From the NCBI RefSeq assembly GCF_000721705.1, contig NZ_JOJL01000010.1, positions 186,001 through 250,000 on the forward strand: 64,000 bases of DNA, written 5' to 3'. Every line of letters begins with the position of its first letter. Within the stretch, counting starts at the first letter, position 1. The DNA is from Actinoplanes subtropicus (GTDB lineage: Bacteria > Actinomycetota > Actinomycetes > Mycobacteriales > Micromonosporaceae). The translations under genes were made by a program, and so were the position numbers. Positions 44,600 through 54,348 of this stretch are shown here, piece by piece. The notes under the pieces were generated by a model. That model worked only from the letters and a program-made list of their open reading frames with translations, was not told the origin of the DNA and made no database searches.

Positions 44600-45052
44600 C
44601 TATTTCTCCTCGGTCTTGACCGACGTGGCGGTCACGCTGCCGTCCGCGCCGGTCGCGCCCTGGACGGTTACGGACTGGCCGGCCTTGACGTCGGCGAGTT
44701 CGCCGTCGGTGGCCGTGGAGACGGCGGTGTTGCCGTCGGTCTTCACGGTCAGCACGGTGCCGTCCGCCCTCCGCACGTAGATGGTCGTGCCGTCGACCTT
44801 CGTCACGGTGCCGGTAGTGCCGGTGGCCGGGGTGCCGGTCGTTGCCGTGCCGCCCGGCTGGCCACCACCCGGGAAGCCGCCGGTGAAGCCGGCCGCCGGC
44901 CCGGTCGCGGTCGTCGACGCGACGCCCCACAGTTTCTCGGCCGTGATGCCTCCGACGAAGCCGCCGACCACGATCAGGAGCGCACCCAGCGCCACGGTGA
45001 TCCGGGTCCATCGGCGTTTTGGAGCGGCGGTCATAGCGGAATCCTCACTCAT
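44600..45052 (-). CDS. Membrane-anchored DUF5666-like protein
   Basis: A protein of about 150 residues with one N-terminal membrane anchor (RITVALGALLIVVGGFVGGITAEKLWG), a Gly/Thr-rich linker and a small beta domain (TGTVTKVDGTTIYVRRADGTVLTVKTDGNTAVS...GQSVTVQGATGADGSVTATSV) like DUF5666 extracellular domains. The start is ATG 45052 or 45034. It follows the adaptor gene on the same strand by 23 bp, so they form an operon. The function is unknown. Confidence 0.7.
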   Translation of the reverse strand: MSEDSAMTAAPKRRWTRITVALGALLIVVGGFVGGITAEKLWGVASTTATGPAAGFTGGFPGGGQPGGTATTGTPATGTTGTVTKVDGTTIYVRRADGTVLTVKTDGNTAVSTATDGELADVKAGQSVTVQGATGADGSVTATSVKTEEK

Positions 45053-45075
45053 AGCGTGCACTGCCTTGGGGAAAC

Positions 45076-46284
45076 TCACGGGCCGGCTCCGCCCGCGGGC
45101 GGGCCGCCGTCGCCGCCGGGACCGCCCCCGCCGCCCAGGTTGCTCAGGCTGCCGCCACTCGAAGTGCTGCCCGAGGTGGTGGACGTGGTGGTGACGAGAA
45201 CCTGCTCGCCGGCCTGCACGCCGGACTTGATCTGCGTGGTGGAGTCGCCCACCAGCCCGATCTGGACCTCCCGGACCGTCCGCACGCCGTTGGCGACGAC
45301 CGTGACCGTGTGCCGGGTGCCGGACGTGGTGATGGCCGCGGAGTTCACGTAGGTGGCGTCGGCGACGTTGCCGGAGGTGATGGCCACCGACACGCTCTGG
45401 CCCACCCGCGCCCCGGCCGGGTTCTTGTCGATGCTGAGCGTCACCCCGTAGGTGACCACGTCGTTCGAGGTGGTGCCGGACGGGTCGATCGCGATGACCT
45501 CGCCGGTCGCGGTGGCACCGGCCAGCGCGGTCCAGGTGATCGTGCCGGCCTGCTTCTCCTTCAGCGTGGTCGCGTCCGCCTCGGCGAAGTCGGCGGTCAC
45601 CTGCAGCTTGCTCAGGTCGGCGATCTCCACGAAGCCGGACGAGGACGATCCCGACGAGGACGAGTCGGACGAAGAAGACGAGCCGGATGAGGCTGACGAG
45701 CCGGATGAAGAGGATGAGTCGGACGAGGAGCCACCGCCCGAGGCCGAGCTGCCGATCGTGCCGCTGACCGCGGTGACCGTGCCGGCCATCGGGGCGGTCA
45801 GCACGGTGCCGTCCACCGCGGCCTGGGCGTCGTCGACCGCGGACTGGGCCGACTCGACGTCGGACTCGGCGCTGGACGTGTCCGAGCCGGCGGCCTCGGC
45901 GCGGGTGAGGGCGTCCTTGGCGGTGGTCAGGTTCACCTCGGCCGCCGTCAGGCTCCGTTCCGACGCGGCCGGATCGACCTTGGCCAGGACCTGCCCCTTC
46001 TTGACCACCTGGCCGACCTTGACGTCGATCGCGGTGACCACGCCACCGGTGACGAAGCCGGCCGAGGCGGTCTCGGCGCTCTCCACCGTGCCGTCCGCGG
46101 TCACGGTCTTGGTGACCGTGCCCGTTTCCACCGTCACCGTGCGGGCCGCGGCGCCGGCGGCGGTGCTGCCACTCTTCGGGCCGGCCAGGGCCTCGTACGC
46201 CCAGAAACCCCCGCCCGCGATGGCGACGGCGAGAACGGCGTTGAGCGCCACCGAGGGACGTCGCAGGTCGAAGCGCGCTGGCAT
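45076..46284 (-). CDS. HlyD/MacA-type efflux adaptor protein, without a transporter partner
   Basis: A protein of about 402 residues with an N-terminal anchor (LNAVLAVAIAGGGFWAYEAL) and a membrane-fusion-protein layout: GTVTKTVTADGTVESAETASAGF, a lipoyl-like half DVKVGQVVKKGQVLAKVDP, a coiled hairpin (about 112-160), the second lipoyl half with APMAGTVTAV, then beta-barrel domains. Within the second lipoyl half is a run of more than 30 Ser/Gly/Asp residues, which is unusual. Adaptors of this type normally pair with MacB-like ABC subunits, but none is adjacent. The start is ATG 46284 or GTG 46290. Confidence 0.82.
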   Translation of the reverse strand: MPARFDLRRPSVALNAVLAVAIAGGGFWAYEALAGPKSGSTAAGAAARTVTVETGTVTKTVTADGTVESAETASAGFVTGGVVTAIDVKVGQVVKKGQVLAKVDPAASERSLTAAEVNLTTAKDALTRAEAAGSDTSSAESDVESAQSAVDDAQAAVDGTVLTAPMAGTVTAVSGTIGSSASGGGSSSDSSSSSGSSASSGSSSSSDSSSSGSSSSGFVEIADLSKLQVTADFAEADATTLKEKQAGTITWTALAGATATGEVIAIDPSGTTSNDVVTYGVTLSIDKNPAGARVGQSVSVAITSGNVADATYVNSAAITTSGTRHTVTVVANGVRTVREVQIGLVGDSTTQIKSGVQAGEQVLVTTTSTTSGSTSSGGSLSNLGGGGGPGGDGGPPAGGAGP

Positions 46285-46364
46285 GGCCACACTGTGGCGG
46301 CCGCCCCTGGCAGGACATTCTGCGACACCTGTGGAACAGCTACGAAACCGGGTTTGTCACGAGC

Positions 46365-46508
46365 GTGAGCGGCGGCAGCGAGGGTGACCGGCCGCCTGGA
46401 CCGGCCTGCCCGCGTTGCAGCACAGCCCGGATGCGGGCGGCACCGGGCCGGGACGGCAGCCAGCTCGCCGGAGAAGGCGGGACTTGTCCGACGCGTACGG
46501 TCAAGGGA
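46365..46508. repeat. Dispersed ~145-bp intergenic repeat, copy A
   Basis: This stretch, from GTGAGCGGCGGCAGC to GTACGGTCAAGGGA, matches 61692-61836 at roughly 85-90% by eye over its whole length, in the same orientation. A shorter degenerate match is at 1641-1697. It begins 13 bp beyond the stop of the O-antigen-ligase-like gene when read on the minus strand. It has no evident gene. Confidence 0.85.
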
Positions 46509-46521
46509 AGTAGATCTGAAG

Positions 46522-47919
46522 TTAGCTGACGCGGCCGGCGAAGGAACGCGTTGCCGAGGTGCGGACCATGCGCTGGGGGTGGGTCAGGCGCCAGACCGTG
46601 CCGCACATGCCGACGGTCAGGCCCAGTGTGGTGGCGAAGGTGAGGAACGCCAGCGAGTCGAAGGTGGCGGCGACGATCAGGCCCATGAACTGGGTGGAGA
46701 TCAGGGCGGCGCACAGGTGCCGCACCTCGCGCTCCTTCGAGCGGCGCAGCGCCATCCAGGCCACCGTGATGGCGGTGATGTGCAGGGCGGCGTAGGCGAT
46801 CGCGCCGACGATCCCGTTGTTGAGCAGGATCTCCAGCCACATGTTGTCCATGATCTGGTACTGCGGGGAGACCCAGGTGCCGGTGCCGCGGCCGAGCCAG
46901 GGGCGCTGGCCGATGTAGTGGAACGCCATCGGGTAGCGCTCGTAGCGGACCGAGATGGACGAGTTGCCGGTCGGGTTGTCGAACAGGTGCAGCAGGGTGT
47001 GTACCAGGCCGCCGGTGGCCGCGGCGGCGCCGGAGATCATGATGGTGAGGACGACGCCGATGTTGTAGCGCATCCGCCAGGTCCAGAGCGGGACCAGCGC
47101 GACGAACATGATGACTTCGGAGATGATGCCGGTACGCGAGATGGTCGACGCGATGCCGGCCCCGATGATGATGCACGAGGCGATGGCCATCCAGCGGCGC
47201 TTCGGGACCCGGGCGAAGATCGCGAAGTGGATGGCGAACGGCAGCACGAGGGCCAGGTACGCCGCCATCTCGATGTAGTGCGACGTGGTGCTGGCGACCC
47301 GGACGCCCGAGCCGCGGTCCTCGAGGACCGGGACCCAGCCCTTCTCCTGCAGGCCCGGGATCAGCAGATAGTTGCTCAGGTCACGGCCGAGCAGGTACTC
47401 GACGACGCCGAACAGGGCGACGAAGGTGGCCGAGACCACCAGCACCTTGAGCAGGGTGCGCAGCTTCAGCCAGTTCGGCAGGCCGTCGGCCGCGGTCAGC
47501 AGGGCGCCGCCGAAACAGCAGAAATAGATCATGGTACGGTCGGCGGCATTGGCTTCCATCGATGTCAAGCCGCGCAGGAAGCCGACCGCGTAACCGAGCA
47601 GCAGCACGCCGAAGTAGCCGAAGAAGGCCCATCGGATCGGCTGCGGCCCGACCATCACCAGACCGGGGCTGAATCGCGTCACCGCCCACCAGAGGAACAG
47701 CAGGAAACCGATGACCAGTGCGGGCCGGCCGACATCCGTGGCGCCGGGCAGGACCTCGCGGGCCGGGATGACCGCCAGCAGCACGAACATCAGGCTCAGC
47801 AGCACGGCGGCGTCGATGTACGTCGGGCGCCGGCGGGTCGCGTACGTCCGCTCGTACAGCAGCGAGGGTTCCAGGTCGGCCGGGTCGGCCAGGCCGATCG
47901 TGCTCGTCGTCACACTCAC
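46522..47919 (-). CDS. O-antigen ligase/polymerase-like membrane protein
   Basis: A 465-residue protein with about 11-12 helices and a long extracytoplasmic loop (about 200-340) characteristic of the Wzy_C/O-antigen ligase family. The family region is GAGIASTISRTGIISEVIMFVALVPLW...RYERYPMAFHYIGQRPWLGRGTGTWVSPQYQIMDNMWLEILLNNGIVGAIAY. Members polymerise or transfer lipid-linked glycans outside the membrane. The start is GTG at 47919. It is divergent from the deacetylase gene and is the natural partner of the flippase at 43020. Confidence 0.87.
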   Translation of the reverse strand: MSVTTSTIGLADPADLEPSLLYERTYATRRRPTYIDAAVLLSLMFVLLAVIPAREVLPGATDVGRPALVIGFLLFLWWAVTRFSPGLVMVGPQPIRWAFFGYFGVLLLGYAVGFLRGLTSMEANAADRTMIYFCCFGGALLTAADGLPNWLKLRTLLKVLVVSATFVALFGVVEYLLGRDLSNYLLIPGLQEKGWVPVLEDRGSGVRVASTTSHYIEMAAYLALVLPFAIHFAIFARVPKRRWMAIASCIIIGAGIASTISRTGIISEVIMFVALVPLWTWRMRYNIGVVLTIMISGAAAATGGLVHTLLHLFDNPTGNSSISVRYERYPMAFHYIGQRPWLGRGTGTWVSPQYQIMDNMWLEILLNNGIVGAIAYAALHITAITVAWMALRRSKEREVRHLCAALISTQFMGLIVAATFDSLAFLTFATTLGLTVGMCGTVWRLTHPQRMVRTSATRSFAGRVS

Positions 47920-48219
47920 TCACACCTTGTCAGGGAGCCGGCCGCCGACTCCTCTTGAAGCACCGCAGCATTCCATCACGCCGAGGCCGCCGGGACCACC
48001 GTAACCACAGCCACCAGCGCACGACGAATGCGTCACGAAGATGACCGGTCGGCTGAGTCGTCATGCCGACACGCGGCTCAACCCCGGCCGACCAGCACAA
48101 CGACGAAGAGGCACTTGGTTCGGCCGATCTACCGATATGCCGACCTTCGGCCTCGGCTGAGGATTGCTGGGCCAGCGACCCGAATCGAACGAATCGACAG
48201 GAACGGAAGAGCACTGTTG
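47920..48219. other. 300-bp divergent intergenic region
   Basis: Between the O-antigen-ligase-like gene and the deacetylase gene. Short frames cross it, but none has a recognisable product. It should hold promoters for both directions. An upstream extension of the deacetylase frame runs through it and is judged non-coding. Confidence 0.45.
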
Positions 48220-48894
48220 GTGACCAACCCACCATCGACCGTCACTCTCACCGTGCACGGAATCGGCTCACCGGTCCGTCCGCTGGACCCCGGTGAGGAC
48301 GAGGTGTGGGTCACGGTGAAGCAGTTCGAGGACGTGCTCGACGCCGTGGCCGGCCGTACCGACGTCCGCCTCACCTTCGACGACGCGAACGCGTCCGATG
48401 TGGAGATCGCCCTGCCGCACCTGATGAAGCGGGGCCTCACCGGGCAGTTCTTCGTGCCCGCCGGTCTGCTCGGCCGGCCCGGCCGGCTGACCGAGGAGAA
48501 CGTCCGCGAGCTGCTCGACGCGGGCATGACGCTGGGCTCGCACGGATGGGCGCACTGCGACTGGCGCCGGCTGAGCCCGGAGCAGGTGCCGGACGAGATG
48601 ACCAAGGCGGCCGAGGTGCTGGCCGGGTTCTCCGGCACGCCGGTCACCGAGGTCTCGGCGCCGTTCGGCTCGTACGACCGGCACGTGTTGCGCCGCCTGC
48701 GGGAGGCCGGCGCGACGAAGGTCTACACCAGCGACACCGGCCGCGCACACCCCGAGGCCTGGCTGCACGCCCGCACCAGCCTCCGCGACACCATCGACCG
48801 TGCCTGGATCGACCAGGTCCTCGACGGTAAGCCGTCACTCCCCCGGCGCGCCCGCAACCTCGCGGCGCGCACCGTCAAACGACTCCGTGGCTGA
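48220..48894 (+). CDS. Polysaccharide deacetylase family protein
   Basis: A protein of about 224 residues with the NodB-type fold: VRLTFDDANASDVEIALPHLMKRGLTGQFFVPAGLLG, VRELLDAGMTLGSHGWAHCDWRRL (His metal ligands) and VSAPFGSYDRHVLRRLREAG. The usual TFDDG reads TFDDA, still with both Asp. It would remove N- or O-acetyl groups from a glycan. I chose the GTG at 48220 after GGAAGAG. It has no signal peptide, so it may act on precursors inside the cell. Confidence 0.82.
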   Translation: MTNPPSTVTLTVHGIGSPVRPLDPGEDEVWVTVKQFEDVLDAVAGRTDVRLTFDDANASDVEIALPHLMKRGLTGQFFVPAGLLGRPGRLTEENVRELLDAGMTLGSHGWAHCDWRRLSPEQVPDEMTKAAEVLAGFSGTPVTEVSAPFGSYDRHVLRRLREAGATKVYTSDTGRAHPEAWLHARTSLRDTIDRAWIDQVLDGKPSLPRRARNLAARTVKRLRG

Positions 48895-48924
48895 GCTCCC
48901 GCCAGGGCTGATCAAGGAGAGCAC

Positions 48925-49881
48925 GTGACCCTGCCCGAATCCAGCGACGGTCCCGACGGCGGCGTCGCGCGCGTCGCCGCCGTCATCGTCACCTTCAACA
49001 GCGGCGCGGTCCTGGAGGGCTGCCTGCGCTCGCTGGCCACGCAGACCGGTGTCGACCTGGCCGTCGTCGTGGTCGCCGACAACGCGTCCAAGGACTCCTC
49101 GGTCGCGATCGCCGAGGCGGCCGAGGGCATCCCGGTCCGCGTGGTGCAGGTCGGCCGCAACGCCGGGTACGCCGCCGCGTTCAACGCCGGCGCCGCCACC
49201 CTGGAGCTGCGCAAGCTCGACGCGGTACTGGTCCTCAACCCGGACTGCCGGCTCCGGCCGAACACGTTGCAGCTGCTGGCCCGCGCCCTGCGCCAGCCCG
49301 GCCGGGCCATCTCGGCGCCCAAGCTGGTCAACCCGGACGGCACCCTGCAGCCGTCGCTGCGCCGCACCCCGACGGTGCGCGGCGCGTGGGTCGAGGCCAT
49401 CGTCGGCGGCGACCGGGCCGGCCGGATCGGCGAGCTGGTCTTCGATCCGAAGGCGTACGAGGTGGCCGGGCCGGTGGCCTGGGCGACCGGCGCCGCGATG
49501 CTGATGTCCGCGCCGGCGATGCGCGAGCTCGGCCCGTGGGACGAGTCGTTCATGCTGTACAGCGAGGAGACCGAGTACTGCCAGCGGGCCACCGACAAGG
49601 GCTGGTCGCTGTGGTACGAGCCGGAGGCCGTGGTCGAGCACATCGGCGGCGAGTCGGGCACCAACCCGACGCTGTACTCGCTGATGATGGTCAACAAGGT
49701 GGTGCTGTTCCGGCGCCGGCGCGGGCCGGCGGCGGGCCTCGCCTACCATCTCGCCGTGCTGCTCGGCGAGACGATCCGGGCGGCGACCGGCCGGCCGACG
49801 TCCCGGGCGTCGCTCGCCGCCCTGCTGCACCCGTCCCGGCGGGAACTGCTCATCGCCTCGCTGACCGGGAGCCATCCGTGA
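48925..49881 (+). CDS. GT2 glycosyltransferase (rhamnosyltransferase-like)
   Basis: A 318-residue family 2 glycosyltransferase: AAVIVTFNSGAVLEGCLRSL, VVADNASKDSSV, VQVGRNAGYAAAFNAGA, VLVLNPDCRLRPNTLQ (DxD-like), PVAWATGAAMLMSAPAMRELGPWDESFMLYSEETEYCQRA and GWSLWYEPEAVVEHIGGESG. This layout is typical of WbbL-like rhamnosyltransferases, which fits the rml genes nearby. GTG at 48925 follows AAGGAGAGCAC. Its end overlaps the next gene (GTGA). Confidence 0.88.
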   Translation: MTLPESSDGPDGGVARVAAVIVTFNSGAVLEGCLRSLATQTGVDLAVVVVADNASKDSSVAIAEAAEGIPVRVVQVGRNAGYAAAFNAGAATLELRKLDAVLVLNPDCRLRPNTLQLLARALRQPGRAISAPKLVNPDGTLQPSLRRTPTVRGAWVEAIVGGDRAGRIGELVFDPKAYEVAGPVAWATGAAMLMSAPAMRELGPWDESFMLYSEETEYCQRATDKGWSLWYEPEAVVEHIGGESGTNPTLYSLMMVNKVVLFRRRRGPAAGLAYHLAVLLGETIRAATGRPTSRASLAALLHPSRRELLIASLTGSHP

Positions 49882-50948
49882 GCGGGGCGCGCATCGTGTC
49901 GCTGCGTACCGTCGGCTTCGACGAGCTGGGCAGCGCCGAGACGGATGCCTGGCACCGGCTGCGGGCCGCGAATCCGGCGCTGGACAGCCCGTATTTTCAT
50001 CCCGGCTTCGCCGCGGCGGTGCACGCGGGCCGTCCGGTGGAGGTCGCGGTCGGGCGGGACGAGCGGGGCGAGGTCGCCGCGCTGCTGCCGATGCACCGCG
50101 AGGGAGGCGTGTTGCTCCCGGTGGGCTGGCCGGGCGCCGACTTCCAGGGGCCGATCCGCGCGCCGGGCACGGCCTTCCCGGCGGTGAAGCTGCTCGCCGG
50201 CGGCGCCAAGCGGTTCGCCTTCGACCACCTGCTGGAGCCGAACGAGGACTTCGCGCCCTGGTTCGAGTCGAGCCGGCCCTCGCCGTACCTGGACTGCGCC
50301 GGCGGCATGGAGGGTTACCTCGGCCGGGCGTCGAAGAGCGGCAGGGACAACATGGGCCAGGCCCGCCGCCGCACCAACAAGGCGGAGAAGCAGATCGGGC
50401 CGGTCCGGTTCGCGGCCGACGTGGTGGACGAGAAGTCGCTCGCCGCCGTGGTGGAGCTCAAGCGCGGGCAGTACGCCGCGACCGGCGCCACCGATTACTT
50501 CGCCCGCCCCGAGCGGGTCGACCTGCTGACCCGGCTGCTGCACACCCGCGGCACCGAGTTCGCCGGCATCCTGTCCACTGTGCACGCCGGCGACCACCTG
50601 CTGGCCGCGCACTTCGGCATGCGCTCCGGCGGGGTGCTGCACTGGTGGTTCCCGGTCTACGATCCGCAGTTCTCGTCGCTGGCCCCGGGCTGGATCCTGC
50701 TGCGCGAACTGGTGGGGGCGGCGCCCGAGCTGGGCATCGAGCGGATCGACTTCGGCCGGGGCGACGACGAGTACAAGCGGCGGGCCAAGACCGGCGAGGT
50801 GCTGGTCGCCCGGGGAGTGGTCAGCCGCAACAGCGCGTACCGGGTGGCGCGACGCGCCCGCAATTCCATGATCACCGCGGCGAAGTCGTCGGCGTTCGCG
50901 CCGCAGCTCCGTCGCCTGGCGCGCCGCCTGCGCGCGAACAACCGCTAG
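49878..50948 (+). CDS. CelD/BcsL-type (FemAB-like) acyltransferase
   Basis: A 356-residue protein with the GNAT/FemAB fold of the CelD/BcsL family: an N-terminal half with DSPYFHPGFAAAVHAGRP and a C-terminal acetyltransferase core (YLGRASKSGRDNMGQARRRTNKAEKQ, ELKRGQYAATGATDYF, HFGMRSGGVLHWWFPVYDPQFSSLAPGWILLRELVGAAPELGIERIDFGRGDDEYK). Such proteins are common in polysaccharide loci and probably acylate a sugar or glycan. It is coupled to the GT2 gene by a 4-bp overlap and is followed by the sugar dehydrogenase. Confidence 0.8.
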   Translation: MSGARIVSLRTVGFDELGSAETDAWHRLRAANPALDSPYFHPGFAAAVHAGRPVEVAVGRDERGEVAALLPMHREGGVLLPVGWPGADFQGPIRAPGTAFPAVKLLAGGAKRFAFDHLLEPNEDFAPWFESSRPSPYLDCAGGMEGYLGRASKSGRDNMGQARRRTNKAEKQIGPVRFAADVVDEKSLAAVVELKRGQYAATGATDYFARPERVDLLTRLLHTRGTEFAGILSTVHAGDHLLAAHFGMRSGGVLHWWFPVYDPQFSSLAPGWILLRELVGAAPELGIERIDFGRGDDEYKRRAKTGEVLVARGVVSRNSAYRVARRARNSMITAAKSSAFAPQLRRLARRLRANNR

Positions 50949-50958
50949 GGGGAAGTCC

Positions 50959-52264
<1,306 letters not shown>

Positions 52265-52275
<11 letters not shown>

Positions 52276-53623
52276 GGGAAAGCACGCGCTGATCCTGGTC
52301 GAGAACCTCTCGGTCCCGTTCGACCGCCGCGTCTGGCAGGAGAGCCTGGCGCTGCGGGCCGCGGGCTGGGAGGTCAGCGTCATCTGTCCGCAAGGGACGA
52401 AACGCGACACCGAGGCGTACGCCGAGATCCAGGGTGTACGCATCTACCGCTACCCGCTGAAGGCGGCGGTCGGCGGCCCGCTCGGCTACCTGCAGGAGTA
52501 CGGCAACGCGCTCCGGCACACCCGGCGGCTGATCCGCAAGGTGGGCAAGGTCGACGTGGTGCACGCCTGCAACCCGCCGGACCTGTTCTACCTGCTGGCC
52601 AAGCGGCTCAAGCGGCAGGGCGCGAAGTTCGTCTTCGACCAGCACGACCTGGTGCCCGAGCTGTATCTCTCCCGGTTCAACCGCGGCGAGGACGCGCTCT
52701 ACCGGGCCGTCTGCTACCTGGAGCGGCAGACCTACCGCCTGGCCGACGTGGTCATCGCGACCAACGAGAGCTACCGCGCGGCCGCGCTCAGCCGGGGCGG
52801 CAAGCGGCCCGAGGAGGTGTTCGTGGTGCGCAGCGCGCCCGCGGTCGAGCGCTTCTTCGAGGTGCCGCGGGACGACTCGATCCGTGGCGACAAGCCCTAC
52901 CTGCTCGGCTATCTGGGCGTGATGGGCCCGCAGGACGGCGTCGACTACGCGCTGCGGGCGCTGGCCAAGCTGCGGGACGAGCAGGGGCGTACGGACTGGC
53001 GGGCGGTCTTCGTCGGCGGCGGCGACACCTTCGACGCGATGGTCGCGCTCGCCGCCGAACTGGGCCTGGCCGACGTAGTGGAGTTCACCGGCCGGGTGTC
53101 CGATGAGGACCTCGTACGCTACCTGTCGGCGACCGACGTGTGCCTCTCCCCCGACCCGCTGAACCCGCTCAACGACGTCTCCACCATGAACAAGGTCATG
53201 GAGTACATGGCGATGGGCAAGCCGATCGTCTCCTTCGAGCTGAAGGAGGCGCGGGTCTCGGCGGGCGAGGCGGCGGTGTACGCGCCGGCCAACGACGAGT
53301 CGCAGTTCGCGAAGCTGATCGCCAATCTGCTCGACGACCCCGAGGCGCGCCGGCGGATGGGCGAGATCGGCAAGGAGCGGGTCAGCGGCCCGCTCTCCTG
53401 GGAGCACTCGGTCAAGTCGCTGCTGGCGGCCTATGCGGCCGCCGTCGGCGCGCCGTCAGTTCCCCGGCAGCGTGACGCGGGTGCTGGCATCGCTCGCCCA
53501 GACGTCGCCGCGACGGTTCCGCAGCCGCGTCAGAGCCCGGTCGAGGACCAGCACGGTCAGGTAGCAGCCGGCGTCGACGACGCCCACCCGCCGGTCGCGG
53601 ACGAGCCGGCCGAGGGCCCCTAG
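52265..53623 (+). CDS. GT4 glycosyltransferase
   Basis: A family 4 (GT-B) glycosyltransferase of 452 residues: HALILVENLSVPFDRRVWQESLALRAAGWEVSVICP, VVHACNPPDLFYLLA, FVFDQHDLVPELYLSRF, LGYLGVMGPQDGVDYALRALA, VEFTGRVSDEDLVRYLSATDVCLSPDPLNPLNDVSTMNKVMEYMAMGKPIVSFEL. The start is a TTG overlapping the dehydrogenase stop by 11 bp. The normal domain ends near YAAAVGAPS; the last ~55 residues are unlike the family and run over the 3' end of the opposite GT2 gene for 168 bp. Confidence 0.87.
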
Positions 53624-54310
53624 CGTGATGCTGCTCTCCGGGCCGGTGCGGCCCAGCTCGACGAGTTGTTTGTTGCCGCGCCGGACCCGGACCCGCCGGT
53701 TCAGGTACGACCGGACCGTCCGGGCCGGCTTGACGACCGAGTGCGCGGACCGCACGACGACCCGCTCGTGGGGGGCGAAGCTGGCATGAACCAGACCATC
53801 GTCGGAGATGACGTCCGGCATCGGAAACACCCGTTCGTGGCCGGCCTCGGTGAGCACGTAGACGCCGACGCCGGCCAGGACGCGGTTCGGCGCGATCAGC
53901 GCGTTGTGCACCTTGTGCACCCGGTGGGCGACCGGCCCGGCGCCGGTGAGGTCGAGCTCGGGCACCGGGGCGCAGGCCAGCACGCCCGGCTGCGCGCAGG
54001 CGGCGACCAGCTCGCGGACCGAATCGGCGTCCAGCCGCACGTCGGCGTCGAGGTAGGCGCGCGGGAAGGTGGCGCACTCGGCATCCCCGATACGCAGCGC
54101 GTTCGGCTTGCCGGGGGTCGGGGTGTCGAGCACGCGGACGCCCTCGACGGTCGCCGCCGCGGCGGCGGTGCCGTCCTTGCAGGCGTTCGCCACCACGATG
54201 ATGTCGAACTCGCCGGGCTTGCTGCCGTCGAGCAGGCGGCGCAGGTTGCCCGCGATGACTGCTTCCTCGTTGTGGGCCGGGATCACGATGCTGACTGCTG
54301 GCTCGGTCAC
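53456..54310 (-). CDS. GT2 glycosyltransferase
   Basis: A 284-residue family 2 enzyme: VSIVIPAHNEEAVIAGNLRRLLDGSKPGEFDIIVVANACKDGTAA, TPGKPNALRIGDAEC, RAYLDADVRLDADSVREL (DxD) and MPDVISDDGLVHASF. The GTG at 54310 starts VTEPAVSIVIP; a longer frame to 54364 would cross the start of the divergent acyltransferase. A single C-terminal hydrophobic stretch may touch the membrane. It is the only minus-strand gene in this part of the locus. Confidence 0.82.
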   Translation of the reverse strand: MTEPAVSIVIPAHNEEAVIAGNLRRLLDGSKPGEFDIIVVANACKDGTAAAAATVEGVRVLDTPTPGKPNALRIGDAECATFPRAYLDADVRLDADSVRELVAACAQPGVLACAPVPELDLTGAGPVAHRVHKVHNALIAPNRVLAGVGVYVLTEAGHERVFPMPDVISDDGLVHASFAPHERVVVRSAHSVVKPARTVRSYLNRRVRVRRGNKQLVELGRTGPESSITLGALGRLVRDRRVGVVDAGCYLTVLVLDRALTRLRNRRGDVWASDASTRVTLPGN

Positions 54311-54348
54311 GCCGGTCAGGATAACCACAAGACTTCCCGGAGGGACCG

